This document shows positions 1 to 7,710 of a DNA stretch of 12,962 nucleotides, piece after piece (positions within the stretch are counted from its first letter, which is position 1; each line of letters begins with the position of its first letter). A program made the translations under genes and the position numbers. Source of the DNA: JABWCE01 sp046154525 (GTDB lineage: Bacteria; Bacteroidota; Bacteroidia; NS11-12g; UBA9320). Under the pieces are notes generated by a model, which saw only the letters and a list, made by a program, of their open reading frames with translations, ran no database searches and was not told the origin of the DNA. The stretch spans positions 1 to 12,962 of the forward strand of contig JBJXDS010000367.1 in assembly GCA_046154525.1 (NCBI GenBank), in the 5' to 3' direction.

Positions 1-2
1 AA

Positions 3-776
3 ACAAAAACAAGTTTATTTGGTAGTCATAAAAGATATATTTCCCAATTAAATAAAAAAGGATGGCAACTTACATTTGAAGATAATTTTGACAGCCTAAA
101 TAGGTTAAAATGGAGACTTGGCCAGCCCTGGGGTGATTTTCACGATGGCCAGCCTTATCAGCATTATAGTCCAAGTAATATCAAAGTTCAGGATGGTTTT
201 CTTTACCTTGAAGGAAAATACAGTCCCAGAGAATTAAAATTTAACGATAGCATAATAACCATTCCTTACAGCGTTGGGCTTATCAATTCCGACATTTCGT
301 TTATGCAGAAATACGGCTATTTTGAAATACGATGCAAAAACCCGCACGGTCCTGCCAGCTGGCCTGCCTTTTGGCTAACCGGTGCCCATCACTGGCCACC
401 TGAAATAGATATATTGGAAATGTATGGCAAGCGGACAGGTAAACATGTACACCGGCAAATATCATCCATACATTACGGAATTCGTGGCAAGGGTTCTAGA
501 GGTACATTAGTCCGTAAAATTTGGTTGCCACGTGATACAGATAGCAGCTTTCATGTATATGCCTGCCAGTGGACACCTAAAGTAATTAAATTTTATACCG
601 ATGGCATCTTAGTTAGGAAACAGCGTTTGAATAAACGACTACAACAATGGATGGACGATGAAATGGTAATAATAATAAACAATGGGTTTCAATCCGAATA
701 CCTAAAATACCTTCCTGATGATTTTAAAGGTAATGCCTTTGTGGTAGATTGGGTAAGGGTTTATAAGGCCCTTTAA
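3..776 (+). CDS. Glycoside hydrolase family 16 (GH16) enzyme, 5' end outside the window
   Basis: The reading frame is open from base 3 to the stop at 774-776, so the visible 257 residues are the C-terminal part of a longer protein; the ATG at 303 is internal, not the start. GH16 enzymes are beta-jelly-roll endo-hydrolases of beta-glucans or galactans, usually exported. The GH16 domain opening GWQLTFEDNFD is encoded from base 60. The catalytic motif EIDILE is at 402-419: its first Glu (402-404) is the expected nucleophile, its Asp the assisting residue and its last Glu (417-419) the acid/base. The upstream motif WPAFWL and the final strand VDWVRVYK are also typical. The protein ends right after the last strand, so no carbohydrate-binding module or type IX secretion domain follows. 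Any signal peptide lies outside the window. Substrate (laminarin, lichenin or another) cannot be told. It is convergent with the response regulator gene, 8 bases apart. Confidence 0.92.
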   Translation, partial: TKTSLFGSHKRYISQLNKKGWQLTFEDNFDSLNRLKWRLGQPWGDFHDGQPYQHYSPSNIKVQDGFLYLEGKYSPRELKFNDSIITIPYSVGLINSDISFMQKYGYFEIRCKNPHGPASWPAFWLTGAHHWPPEIDILEMYGKRTGKHVHRQISSIHYGIRGKGSRGTLVRKIWLPRDTDSSFHVYACQWTPKVIKFYTDGILVRKQRLNKRLQQWMDDEMVIIINNGFQSEYLKYLPDDFKGNAFVVDWVRVYKAL

Positions 777-784
777 GGTAATAC

Positions 785-1192
785 TTATTCATTCAATACT
801 CCGTTCTCCCTAAGCAATCTCATCATATCATCCATATTAAGTGGTTTGGTTAGCAAGGCAAGTACAGAAGGATTTTCTTTTGCACGGATATTATCGTTTT
901 GGTCTAAGGAAGATGAAACCATTATAATGCGAGTTTTGTTTAGTTTTTCGGGTGGTAAGGTTCCATATTTTTCCAAAAACTCAAACCCATCCATTATTGG
1001 CATATGTATATCCAGTAAAATAATATCGGGCAGATCGTTAAGGGCTGCTGTATCCAAATATTGAAACGCATCATCGGCATAATCGAACTTAACAATTTTA
1101 TGAGCCAGATTTTTGGTTTGAATAAATCGCTCATTCAAAAAAAGGTCGAACTCATTATCATCTATGAGCATTACTGATAAAGTTTCTGCCAT
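785..1192 (-). CDS. Single-domain response regulator (CheY/Rcp1-like receiver)
   Basis: This 135-residue protein is one receiver domain with no output domain. Visible receiver residues are the acidic pair D11-D12, the phospho-acceptor D61 in LLDIHMPIMDG, the switch Ser/Thr position S93 in MVSSS, and K116 in TKPL. Extra residues between the third and fourth strands and the overall pattern resemble the small Rcp1-like regulators common in Bacteroidota, which act as phosphate shuttles or bind partner proteins. It is the last gene of the five-gene operon, starting 5 bases after the stop of the REC-histidine kinase, so it is the obvious phosphate acceptor for one or both operon kinases (inference). 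With no DNA-binding domain, the output must go through protein contact or a further phosphotransfer. Confidence 0.93.
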   Translation of the reverse strand: MAETLSVMLIDDNEFDLFLNERFIQTKNLAHKIVKFDYADDAFQYLDTAALNDLPDIILLDIHMPIMDGFEFLEKYGTLPPEKLNKTRIIMVSSSLDQNDNIRAKENPSVLALLTKPLNMDDMMRLLRENGVLNE

Positions 1193-1197
1193 CTTAT

Positions 1198-2280
1198 CTA
1201 CCGAGTTTTATTAGGTATTACCATGTGAAACGATGTGCCTTCATTAGGCTTGGAATCAACCGTTATGGTTCCACCAATTTTATCAAGTGATTCTTTAACA
1301 ATAAACAATCCTATTCCTGATCCCTGTTTATTATTTGTAATTTGGGCACGATAAAACATTTTAAAAATATTTTCAATGTGCTCAGTTTGTATACCTATGC
1401 CATTATCGCTTAGGGTAATTTGAACATCCTCGGGTGTGGTTATTATTTTAACAGTAACAATATGTTGCGGTGTGGCCGGGTTTTTATATTTTATGGCATT
1501 AGAGATCACGTTACTCAATATAACCCTTAATCTAAATGTATCTCCAATAAAATCACATTCTTGTTTTACCTCTGTTTCAAACTTAATAATCTGGTCCTGA
1601 TTTTTAAGCATATCCATCACATCGAGCAGTAGTTCTTTAAAATCTATTTTTTCATAAGCCTCATCCGACCTTGAGTTTTGGTAATAGTCAATAATATTAC
1701 GTATGTATTTATCCAATTTAAGTACGCTATTTTCAATTATTTGAAAATATTCATTGTTCACATTTTCTTCCATTTTGGCCAATTGTACTATGCCTAAAAT
1801 AGACATAAGTGGCGAACGGAGATCGTGTGAAGCACTGTAAATAAATCGGTTTAGCTCATCGTTGGTTTTTTGAAGTTCAATATTTTTAATCTTCATTTCA
1901 ACCCGGCCCTTATAAAGGTCGGCACAGTTTTCCAATATAAGTTTAAGTTTATCCCAATCCCAGGGTTTTTGAACATACTTGTTTACCTGGCCTCGGTTAA
2001 TAGCTTCAATTACCGAGTCTAAATCGGCCTGCCCAGTAATTAAAAGACGAATGGAATCTGGAAATTTTTCAACCGTTTTTTCCAAAAATTCTGTACCGGT
2101 CATCACAGGCATTTTTTGATCGGTAACAATAATATGCATTTCAATATCCTTCAGCAGTTCAAAAGCATCCATAGGACTTGTAGCAGTATAAATTTGATAC
2201 TGTTTTCTAAAATACGCCTGAAACGAAATCAGGTTATTTTCCTCATCATCTACATATAAAACCCTCAGTTTTTCCGACAT
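1198..2280 (-). CDS. Soluble hybrid: N-terminal receiver domain plus histidine kinase
   Basis: This 360-residue cytoplasmic protein has no membrane segment. Residues about 5-120 form a receiver domain with D11-D12, phospho-acceptor D54 (VTDQKMP), T82 and K105 in the QKPW motif, a form often seen in RpfG-type receivers. A short helical linker (about 125-143) leads to the dimerisation domain with H152 in SASHDLRSPL. The ATPase domain has N261 (N box, NVISNAIKY), D292 in DNGIGI and a G2 box GSGIGL at 320-325, so all kinase motifs are intact. A receiver placed before a kinase suggests that phosphorylation at D54 by another kinase, perhaps the upstream membrane kinase, controls this one. The next gene downstream encodes a lone receiver that could take its phosphate. 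The receiver is about half identical to the protein encoded at 7730-8197. The ATG directly abuts the sequence AAGGAGG. Confidence 0.94.
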   Translation of the reverse strand: MSEKLRVLYVDDEENNLISFQAYFRKQYQIYTATSPMDAFELLKDIEMHIIVTDQKMPVMTGTEFLEKTVEKFPDSIRLLITGQADLDSVIEAINRGQVNKYVQKPWDWDKLKLILENCADLYKGRVEMKIKNIELQKTNDELNRFIYSASHDLRSPLMSILGIVQLAKMEENVNNEYFQIIENSVLKLDKYIRNIIDYYQNSRSDEAYEKIDFKELLLDVMDMLKNQDQIIKFETEVKQECDFIGDTFRLRVILSNVISNAIKYKNPATPQHIVTVKIITTPEDVQITLSDNGIGIQTEHIENIFKMFYRAQITNNKQGSGIGLFIVKESLDKIGGTITVDSKPNEGTSFHMVIPNKTR

Positions 2281-2287
2281 CCTCCTT
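2281..2287 (-). promoter_or_regulatory. Shine-Dalgarno-like AAGGAGG abutting the start codon
   Basis: Read on the minus strand, AAGGAGG sits directly against the ATG at 2280 with no spacer. It matches the anti-Shine-Dalgarno core perfectly, but the normal spacing is about 5 to 9 bases, and Bacteroidota seldom use such sites. It may be non-functional, may affect initiation at this start, or may serve a start further inside the gene; the next in-frame Met codons are far downstream, which keeps 2280 as the best start. Confidence 0.4.
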
Positions 2288-2288
2288 G

Positions 2289-2303
2289 TTTATTTAAAAT
2301 AAA
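2289..2303. repeat. Perfect 7-bp inverted repeat filling the kinase-kinase gap
   Basis: TTTATTT and AAATAAA are exact reverse complements separated by one base. Together they fill the gap between the stop codon of the membrane kinase and the AAGGAGG before the soluble kinase gene. A one-base loop cannot form a normal RNA hairpin without opening the inner pairs, and the element is pure A/T, so a terminator is unlikely. It could be a protein-binding palindrome, a weak RNA structure affecting translation of the next gene, or chance in AT-rich DNA. Confidence 0.3.
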
Positions 2304-4469
2304 TTATGCTGCTGTTAAATTAAGACTCATTGGCAAAATAATTGTCATTTTGGTGCCTCGTCCAAGTTCAGTATCAATATCAATTTTGGCATGGTGACTT
2401 TCAATAATTCCAAATACAATGGACATACCTAACCCTGTTCCCTCACCAACATCTTTTGTGGTAAAAAACGGTTCAAATATTTTAGCCTTTACCTCCGGCG
2501 ACATTCCCAGTCCTGTATCTTCCACACAAACATGCACATGTTCATCCTTAAAAAATGTACTTAAAGTGAGTGTATGGTTTTCGCGTGTATAGCATTTATC
2601 CATTGCCTGGATGGCATTATTTATAATGTTCATAAAAACCTGGTTAAGTTTGCCTGGATAACATTCAATCATAGGCAATTGTCCAAGGTTTTTCACAATT
2701 TCAATATTTGGTGGACAGGTACTTCTAAGTAAAACTAAAGTTGATTCTACTCCTTGGTTTACATCAGCTTCCTTAATATCACTTTCATCCAAATGTGAGA
2801 AGTTTTTAAGCCCTTTTACAATTTCAGCGGTTCGTTTGGCTCCGTCTTCAATACCCCCTAACAATGTATTTATTTCAGTTTTTACGTATTCCAAATCAAT
2901 TTCCTTTTTAAACGATTCAATGGAAGCCAATTTTTCCTGAATATTATCTTCCGGGGTAATACTCTCATATTTTTTAAGCACATCCATTATATCGGCAATA
3001 TCCATTTGAAGAGGCTTTACATTGGCACTCACAAAGTTTATGGGGTTATTTATTTCGTGGGCTATACCGGCTGTAAGCTGACCCAATGAAGCCATTTTCT
3101 CCACTACTACCAATTGGGATTGGGCTTCTTTTAAATCGGTAAGGGCTACACCTAATTCACTATTTTTAACTTCTAATTCTTCGGTCCGTATCTGTACTTT
3201 TTCTTCCAAAATAACATTTTGTTCTGTTATTAATTTTTCGTTTTCCTTCAATGCTTCTACAACCTGTGCCTGAGAAAGTTCCTTTTCTCGTTTTAAAATA
3301 TTTATTCTATCAGCAAGTGCAAAAGATAAGAGGATAACCTCGGCTCCCGAACCAAAGTGCATGGTGTACCTAGTAAATGTATTGTAAGGTAAAACTTCCT
3401 GGTCTTTTAAAACAAATATTACAACACCTGCTAAAAATATAGACCAACCTATTAAAAAGAATCGTGCTTCCTGATTGCCCTGTCTATAAATTATAATACC
3501 AAAAATGAGCATAAATAAAGCTACAGATGAAGCAGTCATTGACATTATTTGAAAACTGGCACCATAATTCCCTGTAAAACTTAAAATCATTGATAAAACA
3601 TAGGGAATAATAAATAAAAACGAAAACTTGTAAACCTTGGGATTACGGGTTTTAAGTTGCAAAAAATCTTTAAAGAACTCAAGCCCTGCAATTCCTGCCA
3701 AGGCAGGAAAAAGAAACTGACTATAGGTTTCTAACCAAGGCAAATTAGGCCAAACAAACTGGAATGGTAATCCCTGGTTACTGGTTTGAGCAAACAATAC
3801 AAAAATGATGTACAAGGTATACATCAAATAACTCTTTTCGCGAACGGTGCCGAAAATAAATAAGTTATATAACAGCATTACTATCATAATGCCTATGTAA
3901 ATGCCCGAAGCTAAATTTTTATATCCTGAAAACTCAAAAAGAGATTTTGAAGAGCCGATAGTAATGGGAAGTTGCATGGTTTCCCTCGCCTTAATTTTTA
4001 AATAATAAGTTTTTTCAACCCCTCTGGGCAATTTAAGATCAAAAATATATTCTGGAGTAAGGTACTTTCGCAAACTAAATGGTTTGTTTTCACCCATTTC
4101 TATTACCTCATACCTTTGTACTTTAGGTTCGAAGTAATAAAATGAAACCTCATCAATTATTGGTTGGTTTATTTGTAAAACCAAATCATTGCTACCTGAT
4201 TCGTTACGAACTGTAACCTTGGCCCATATTGAAGATGAAGTAATACCAAAATTAGGCACATCTCTTCCATCCTTTGCAAACGTATTCGTTTTTAAAATGT
4301 CGTTTATAGTTAAATTATTTGCTTTATCCTCGAGATATAAAATATCTTTACCTATTTGTAAATTTTTAGTCGCATTTTTATAAACCACCTGCGATAATCC
4401 ATCATTTGTAAAACCAAAAAGGATTAATACTATAAGTAGATACTTGTAAACTTTACTTTTTTTAACCAT
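2304..4469 (-). CDS. 7TMR-DISM membrane sensor histidine kinase
   Basis: This 721-residue kinase begins with a signal peptide (charged start, hydrophobic run about 10-20, likely cut near residue 26). Residues about 30-165 fit a 7TMR-DISM extracellular type 2 domain, a beta-rich periplasmic ligand-binding domain. About 185-390 holds seven hydrophobic segments, the first near 188-207 and the last ending before the basic RINILKREK. A coiled coil (about 392-460) leads to the dimerisation domain with H471 in GIAHEINNP, then an ATPase domain with N618 (N box), D651 in EDTGLGM, the F box FEPFFTTK and the glycine-rich GEGTGLGM. The dimerisation region is longer than usual, with a helical insertion after the His as in many Bacteroidota and cyanobacterial kinases. 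It has no receiver of its own, so it presumably signals to the downstream receivers (inference). Its ATG overlaps the end of the acyltransferase-like gene by 8 bases, suggesting translational coupling. The ligand is unknown; 7TMR-DISM proteins are thought to sense small molecules or sugars. Confidence 0.95.
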   Translation of the reverse strand: MVKKSKVYKYLLIVLILFGFTNDGLSQVVYKNATKNLQIGKDILYLEDKANNLTINDILKTNTFAKDGRDVPNFGITSSSIWAKVTVRNESGSNDLVLQINQPIIDEVSFYYFEPKVQRYEVIEMGENKPFSLRKYLTPEYIFDLKLPRGVEKTYYLKIKARETMQLPITIGSSKSLFEFSGYKNLASGIYIGIMIVMLLYNLFIFGTVREKSYLMYTLYIIFVLFAQTSNQGLPFQFVWPNLPWLETYSQFLFPALAGIAGLEFFKDFLQLKTRNPKVYKFSFLFIIPYVLSMILSFTGNYGASFQIMSMTASSVALFMLIFGIIIYRQGNQEARFFLIGWSIFLAGVVIFVLKDQEVLPYNTFTRYTMHFGSGAEVILLSFALADRINILKREKELSQAQVVEALKENEKLITEQNVILEEKVQIRTEELEVKNSELGVALTDLKEAQSQLVVVEKMASLGQLTAGIAHEINNPINFVSANVKPLQMDIADIMDVLKKYESITPEDNIQEKLASIESFKKEIDLEYVKTEINTLLGGIEDGAKRTAEIVKGLKNFSHLDESDIKEADVNQGVESTLVLLRSTCPPNIEIVKNLGQLPMIECYPGKLNQVFMNIINNAIQAMDKCYTRENHTLTLSTFFKDEHVHVCVEDTGLGMSPEVKAKIFEPFFTTKDVGEGTGLGMSIVFGIIESHHAKIDIDTELGRGTKMTIILPMSLNLTAA

Positions 4470-5172
4470 TGGCTTCCGTTTTTTTTATCGTTAGGTTATA
4501 TTCTATTTCTATTTGCTCTTTACTTCCCTGCTCCACAGCAGTTTGTGTCGGATAATCACGCAAGGATTGCATTCTTATCTTATCATATTCATCAGCTGTG
4601 GCAAGTGTTATTGCACTCATAATACCTAGTACCCTTGTTATATAATTATCATTAGGGTATGGAAATTCTCCTTTCAACCCCAGGGAACTATTAACAACAA
4701 ACCCTACCCTTCTAAACATTTCTAAAGTGTATTCTGCACAAATACCCATCAGGGTTTCAAACTGTAACTGGTTAGCTATTGAAATTCCGGCCCGGGTTAA
4801 TAATATACTTACACCTACCCCGGCAATTACTTTGGCATTCCATAAACCACACAACTCACCCACTCCGCCATTTTCTCTGAAATTTTTGACAATGTCAAAT
4901 ATCCTCGGATCCATTTTCCCAATTGCTTTTTCAATTGGTAGTGACCTTGTTTCATCTGAAATTTGCAACCGTATACCTCCTACTATCTCTTTATTAGGAA
5001 AAAGCTCAGCCACAATCACATAAATATAAGGATTCTGCATCCATTCATCATTGTTTGTTGTTATGCCCGTTACCCCATAATCAATAAGTACAGATACGTG
5101 CCCGTCCCTGTATTTAATACAGGTTTCGGGCTCATCAATGGCCCTGAAAGCACGTAATGACATTTTATGCAT
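4462..5172 (-). CDS. GNAT-fold acyltransferase-like protein (N-acyl amino acid / AHL synthase type)
   Basis: This 236-residue protein has no signal peptide or strong membrane segment. Features that suggest a GNAT fold are VGGIRLQ (residues 64-70), like the central GNAT strand that faces acyl-CoA, and GELCGLWN (105-112), which resembles the conserved Glu-x-x-x-Leu strand of N-acyl amino acid synthases (FeeM type) and LuxI-type synthases. A later helix and strand (ICAEYTLEMFRRVGFVV) fit the usual GNAT ending. Such enzymes move an acyl group from acyl-carrier protein or acyl-CoA to an amine. The assignment rests on remote resemblance and no catalytic residue can be named. The start at 5172 lies 2 bases after the stop of the E1-nitroreductase gene; M4 at 5163 is an alternative. 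The end overlaps the membrane kinase gene. Sitting between a biosynthetic fusion enzyme and a sensor kinase, it could make a signal or a precursor (inference). Confidence 0.6.
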   Translation of the reverse strand: MHKMSLRAFRAIDEPETCIKYRDGHVSVLIDYGVTGITTNNDEWMQNPYIYVIVAELFPNKEIVGGIRLQISDETRSLPIEKAIGKMDPRIFDIVKNFRENGGVGELCGLWNAKVIAGVGVSILLTRAGISIANQLQFETLMGICAEYTLEMFRRVGFVVNSSLGLKGEFPYPNDNYITRVLGIMSAITLATADEYDKIRMQSLRDYPTQTAVEQGSKEQIEIEYNLTIKKTEANG

Positions 5173-5174
5173 AC

Positions 5175-7523
5175 TTATTTTATACTTTCAAAAGCCATTT
5201 CTAATGGCCTTCTTAACGATTTTACTTCCGGTATTTCTGCTTTGGTCAATCTAAATATTAAAATATCACCGTAGCCCGGTAGTATTTTAAACATTTTTTC
5301 AAATTGTGGTCTCAATTCCCATAATCTTTCTTGCCCTTCCCGGCTTAAATTCTCTCCTTTGCCTTCAATTAACCTTATATATAAGAATAAACAGGCGGAT
5401 ATAGGTTGAAATGCCAAACCTTTCAAATTTGCCGCAATCCAAATTCTTTCTAATATTCTTCCACCATTGAAATAGTGAGATGGGGATTTACCGTTCATTG
5501 AAAGGATACAAATGGCCCCAGCCGAGTCTATCGATTTTTTTGTCATTTTCTTGAATGCTTTACCACCTCCCCATTTACTTACAAGGCTTATTACATCAGG
5601 ATTCTGGGCCACTTTCAAACCAGCTATTTCCGAATTGGTAATATCTACCGTTCTAATATCCACACCATCTCGTTTTTCTACATTTTCTTCTTCTATCCAT
5701 CTTATTTCATCCACAAAATCAGCATGACCCCCTTTTTCTAAAAGCCGCACTGTTTCAAGTTCACCCAGCATATCCGCAATCTCATCCAATTCATTAGGAT
5801 CCGTAAATACATTCAATTGGGCCCCTGGCATTTCTTTCGTCAACTTCACCAGTTCGTCTAATAATTCTTTTTCAATAACCGGTCGTGGCACTATAGCCCT
5901 GTTTGTGTGCCTCAGACTTATTCCGGAAGCCAGCCAAAGCATGTTATCATCCTTTGTTTGTTCTTGAAAAAATCTGACTTGTGCCACCAATTCATTTTGT
6001 TTTTTATCGGGAAATAAATCAATTTTTGAATCAAACCCTAATTGCTTGGCACATAAAACTGCATTTTCCATGGAAGCCCCCAACGCTATATAATTTGAAA
6101 AATTACCATAGCTTAAAAATTCAGGACCTCCTTCAATGCCATGGTAAAGTAATAAGGAATCATTTTTTAAAACCCATTTCCAGGGCTGGCAATTTCCGCC
6201 TGATGCTGCCCAAATTGCAGCGTCAACTATTTTAATTGCCTGATCCTTTTCCAACTTTGCCTGAAGAGGGAGTATTTCGGCATTAAACTTATGAGCATAA
6301 ACCGCCACATCCTTAAAAACAAGTGGTTTTAAAACGGTAGTGGCTTCTTCCAGTGGATTTTTATCACCTATTAATTCTTCAATATCTACATGGTAACGGC
6401 CTGAATCGTGGTATTGATCCAGTAAAATTCTTCGACTTACATCAGCTGCTATTCCTCCCCCCATGGTAACCGAACTGGCTAGTTGTGGCCAAGTGGTAAT
6501 GGTTTGCTCTATTTCCATCATGGAAGCCTTTAGTTTGTTTGACATGGTATCAATTCCTAATATATCCAACATATAAGGAATCTTCTGCTCATTTGTTTTT
6601 AAACTTTTAAGTGTTTCAATATCCAAATGGGCGGCCAATCCATGGAGTATAGGTCTTTCCGGTTCTAGGTCAAATCTCTCCACATCCACCATACACCTGT
6701 CACTTGTTTCCATAATTACCGGTATTTTTAATTCCCTTGCTCTGATTCTGGCCAAAATTTTAATATCAAACCCATCTGACTCCTCGATAAGTAAATCAAG
6801 CTTGCCTCCATCTATAAAAAAATCATCCATGTTTGATTCCACAATCCCATTTTCAAAACATTTTATGGAAATAAAGGGGTCAATTTCGGCTATTTCACGG
6901 GCTACGGCATACACTTTAGGCAAACCCAAATTATGAACACCGGTCCTTATCCTGTTGAGGTTTGTAAGTTCTAAGGTGTCAAAATCTGCCAAACGAATTT
7001 CTCCGCAAATTCGCTCCATACACAAGGTAAGTGAAACCGATTGGCCTACAGAAAGACCGATTACCCCAATTTTCTTCTGCTGCAAAATATCCCTTTCTTT
7101 TTTTGTTATTTTATTTTGATTCCGACTTGTTCGTACCTCAATAAATTCTTCCTTGTCAAGGATATGCACTACCTTATTACTCCAGGGGTAATATACCCAA
7201 ACTCCATATTCTTCAATAGTAAGAGGGGCAATATGGTCTAAGGCTGCCTTTTGCAATTCATCCAAGGTAAACTTATGCGATGGCGAATTGGTTTTGATAA
7301 ATTCCATAAGGGTGCCAAGCAAATAATCATATACTGCAATACCCGGGGTGCTTAATAACTGTAGGAAAGATTGTTTTTGGGCAGTATTATTAAGCCTGAA
7401 AAATTCAGGCATAATATCGGTATTGCCATTTATTTCTGTGGCCTGGCAATACTTTAGTTTTTGTAGTAGTTCTTGCATTAAATATTTATCCCCAGTAGTA
7501 ATAGCAAATAAATATATATTCAT
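5175..7523 (-). CDS. Rv1355c-like fusion: E1/ThiF-type adenylating domain plus nitroreductase domain
   Basis: This 782-residue cytoplasmic protein has three parts. Residues 1-145 are an N-terminal region of unknown role with GVWVYYPW at 107-114. Residues about 150-320 are a ThiF/E1-like Rossmann domain: glycines G153, G156 and G160; D180 and D182 for nucleotide binding; NLNR at 188-191 with the arginine finger R191; K203; and D250 in EESDG. The stretch around TSDRCMVDVERFD (273-285) is as I recall it from the Rv1355c family. Residues about 405-720 are an FMN nitroreductase-like domain: SGGNCQPW (N444), RHTNR (538-542) and a helix near ERIWIAANLKGLAFQP, close to the Acg type. E1 domains adenylate a carboxylate; nitroreductase domains carry out flavin redox steps. 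The CxxC zinc pairs of MoeB/ThiF are not evident. Mycobacterial relatives are called MoeY, but no molybdopterin gene is nearby. It is the first gene of the operon; M16 (7478) is a possible alternative start. Confidence 0.88.
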   Translation of the reverse strand: MNIYLFAITTGDKYLMQELLQKLKYCQATEINGNTDIMPEFFRLNNTAQKQSFLQLLSTPGIAVYDYLLGTLMEFIKTNSPSHKFTLDELQKAALDHIAPLTIEEYGVWVYYPWSNKVVHILDKEEFIEVRTSRNQNKITKKERDILQQKKIGVIGLSVGQSVSLTLCMERICGEIRLADFDTLELTNLNRIRTGVHNLGLPKVYAVAREIAEIDPFISIKCFENGIVESNMDDFFIDGGKLDLLIEESDGFDIKILARIRARELKIPVIMETSDRCMVDVERFDLEPERPILHGLAAHLDIETLKSLKTNEQKIPYMLDILGIDTMSNKLKASMMEIEQTITTWPQLASSVTMGGGIAADVSRRILLDQYHDSGRYHVDIEELIGDKNPLEEATTVLKPLVFKDVAVYAHKFNAEILPLQAKLEKDQAIKIVDAAIWAASGGNCQPWKWVLKNDSLLLYHGIEGGPEFLSYGNFSNYIALGASMENAVLCAKQLGFDSKIDLFPDKKQNELVAQVRFFQEQTKDDNMLWLASGISLRHTNRAIVPRPVIEKELLDELVKLTKEMPGAQLNVFTDPNELDEIADMLGELETVRLLEKGGHADFVDEIRWIEEENVEKRDGVDIRTVDITNSEIAGLKVAQNPDVISLVSKWGGGKAFKKMTKKSIDSAGAICILSMNGKSPSHYFNGGRILERIWIAANLKGLAFQPISACLFLYIRLIEGKGENLSREGQERLWELRPQFEKMFKILPGYGDILIFRLTKAEIPEVKSLRRPLEMAFESIK

Positions 7524-7555
7524 TTATATATACTACTCTACTTGTAAACACTTGA

Positions 7556-7584
7556 CTAATTTAGTGGAGAATATCATAATGCAA
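7556..7584 (-). promoter_or_regulatory. Candidate promoter for the five-gene operon
   Basis: On the minus strand TTG (7584-7582) is followed after 18 bases by TAAATTAG (7563-7556), which matches the Bacteroidota -7 consensus TAnnTTTG at all but one position. Transcription would begin near 7550, giving a leader of roughly 25 to 30 bases before the ATG at 7523. No perfect -7 element was found on this strand in the gap, so this is the best candidate rather than a firm call. Confidence 0.35.
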
Positions 7585-7681
7585 TCATTTTTTTTTATAA
7601 AATAAGTTTGTAATTCTAAATTTTTATTTAATTTTGACTAAGCAATTAGATTTAATAAGTATCGCATAAAAAATGAATTAC

Positions 7682-7710
7682 TTTGTTATTTTAATAATAA
7701 CTTAACTTTG
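7682..7710 (+). promoter_or_regulatory. Bacteroidota-type promoter for the lone receiver gene
   Basis: TTTG at 7682-7685 (-33 element) and a perfect TAnnTTTG match, TAACTTTG at 7703-7710 (-7 element), are separated by 17 bases. Transcription should start near 7716, giving a short leader of about 14 bases before the ATG at 7730, and there is no Shine-Dalgarno sequence, as is usual for the phylum. The position just before a real gene and the full match make this the most secure promoter in the window. Confidence 0.65.
7685..7701. promoter_or_regulatory. Inverted repeat inside the promoter spacer, possible operator
   Basis: GTTATT (7685-7690) and AATAAC (7696-7701) are exact reverse complements with a 5-base spacer. 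They fill the space between the -33 and -7 elements almost exactly. A repressor bound here would block the sigma factor. The arms are short and AT-rich, so chance is a real alternative. Confidence 0.3.

Noticed and set aside
303..776. Reading the GH16 gene as a complete 157-residue protein starting at the ATG at 303
   Set aside because: The frame is open upstream to base 3 and the upstream residues contain the normal GH16 N-terminal strand, so the gene is cut by the window edge.
777..784. Terminator between the convergent GH16 and response regulator genes
   Set aside because: The gap is 8 bases and no hairpin was found there; the same holds for 8198-8205.
4727..5157. Two plus-strand open frames opposite the acyltransferase-like gene
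   Set aside because: They are antisense to the better-supported gene and have no domain or promoter signal.
5175..7523. Naming the E1-nitroreductase gene moeY and assigning it to molybdopterin synthesis
   Set aside because: The name comes from mycobacterial annotation; no molybdopterin gene is in the window and the nitroreductase half does not fit that pathway.
7348..7605. Plus-strand open frame running from the E1-nitroreductase gene into the intergenic gap
   Set aside because: It is mostly antisense to a well-supported gene, has low-complexity residues and no recognisable domain.
7603..7610. TAAGTTTG as a second plus-strand promoter -7 element
   Set aside because: It matches TAnnTTTG but no TTG or TTTG lies at the right distance upstream, and it is over 100 bases from the gene.
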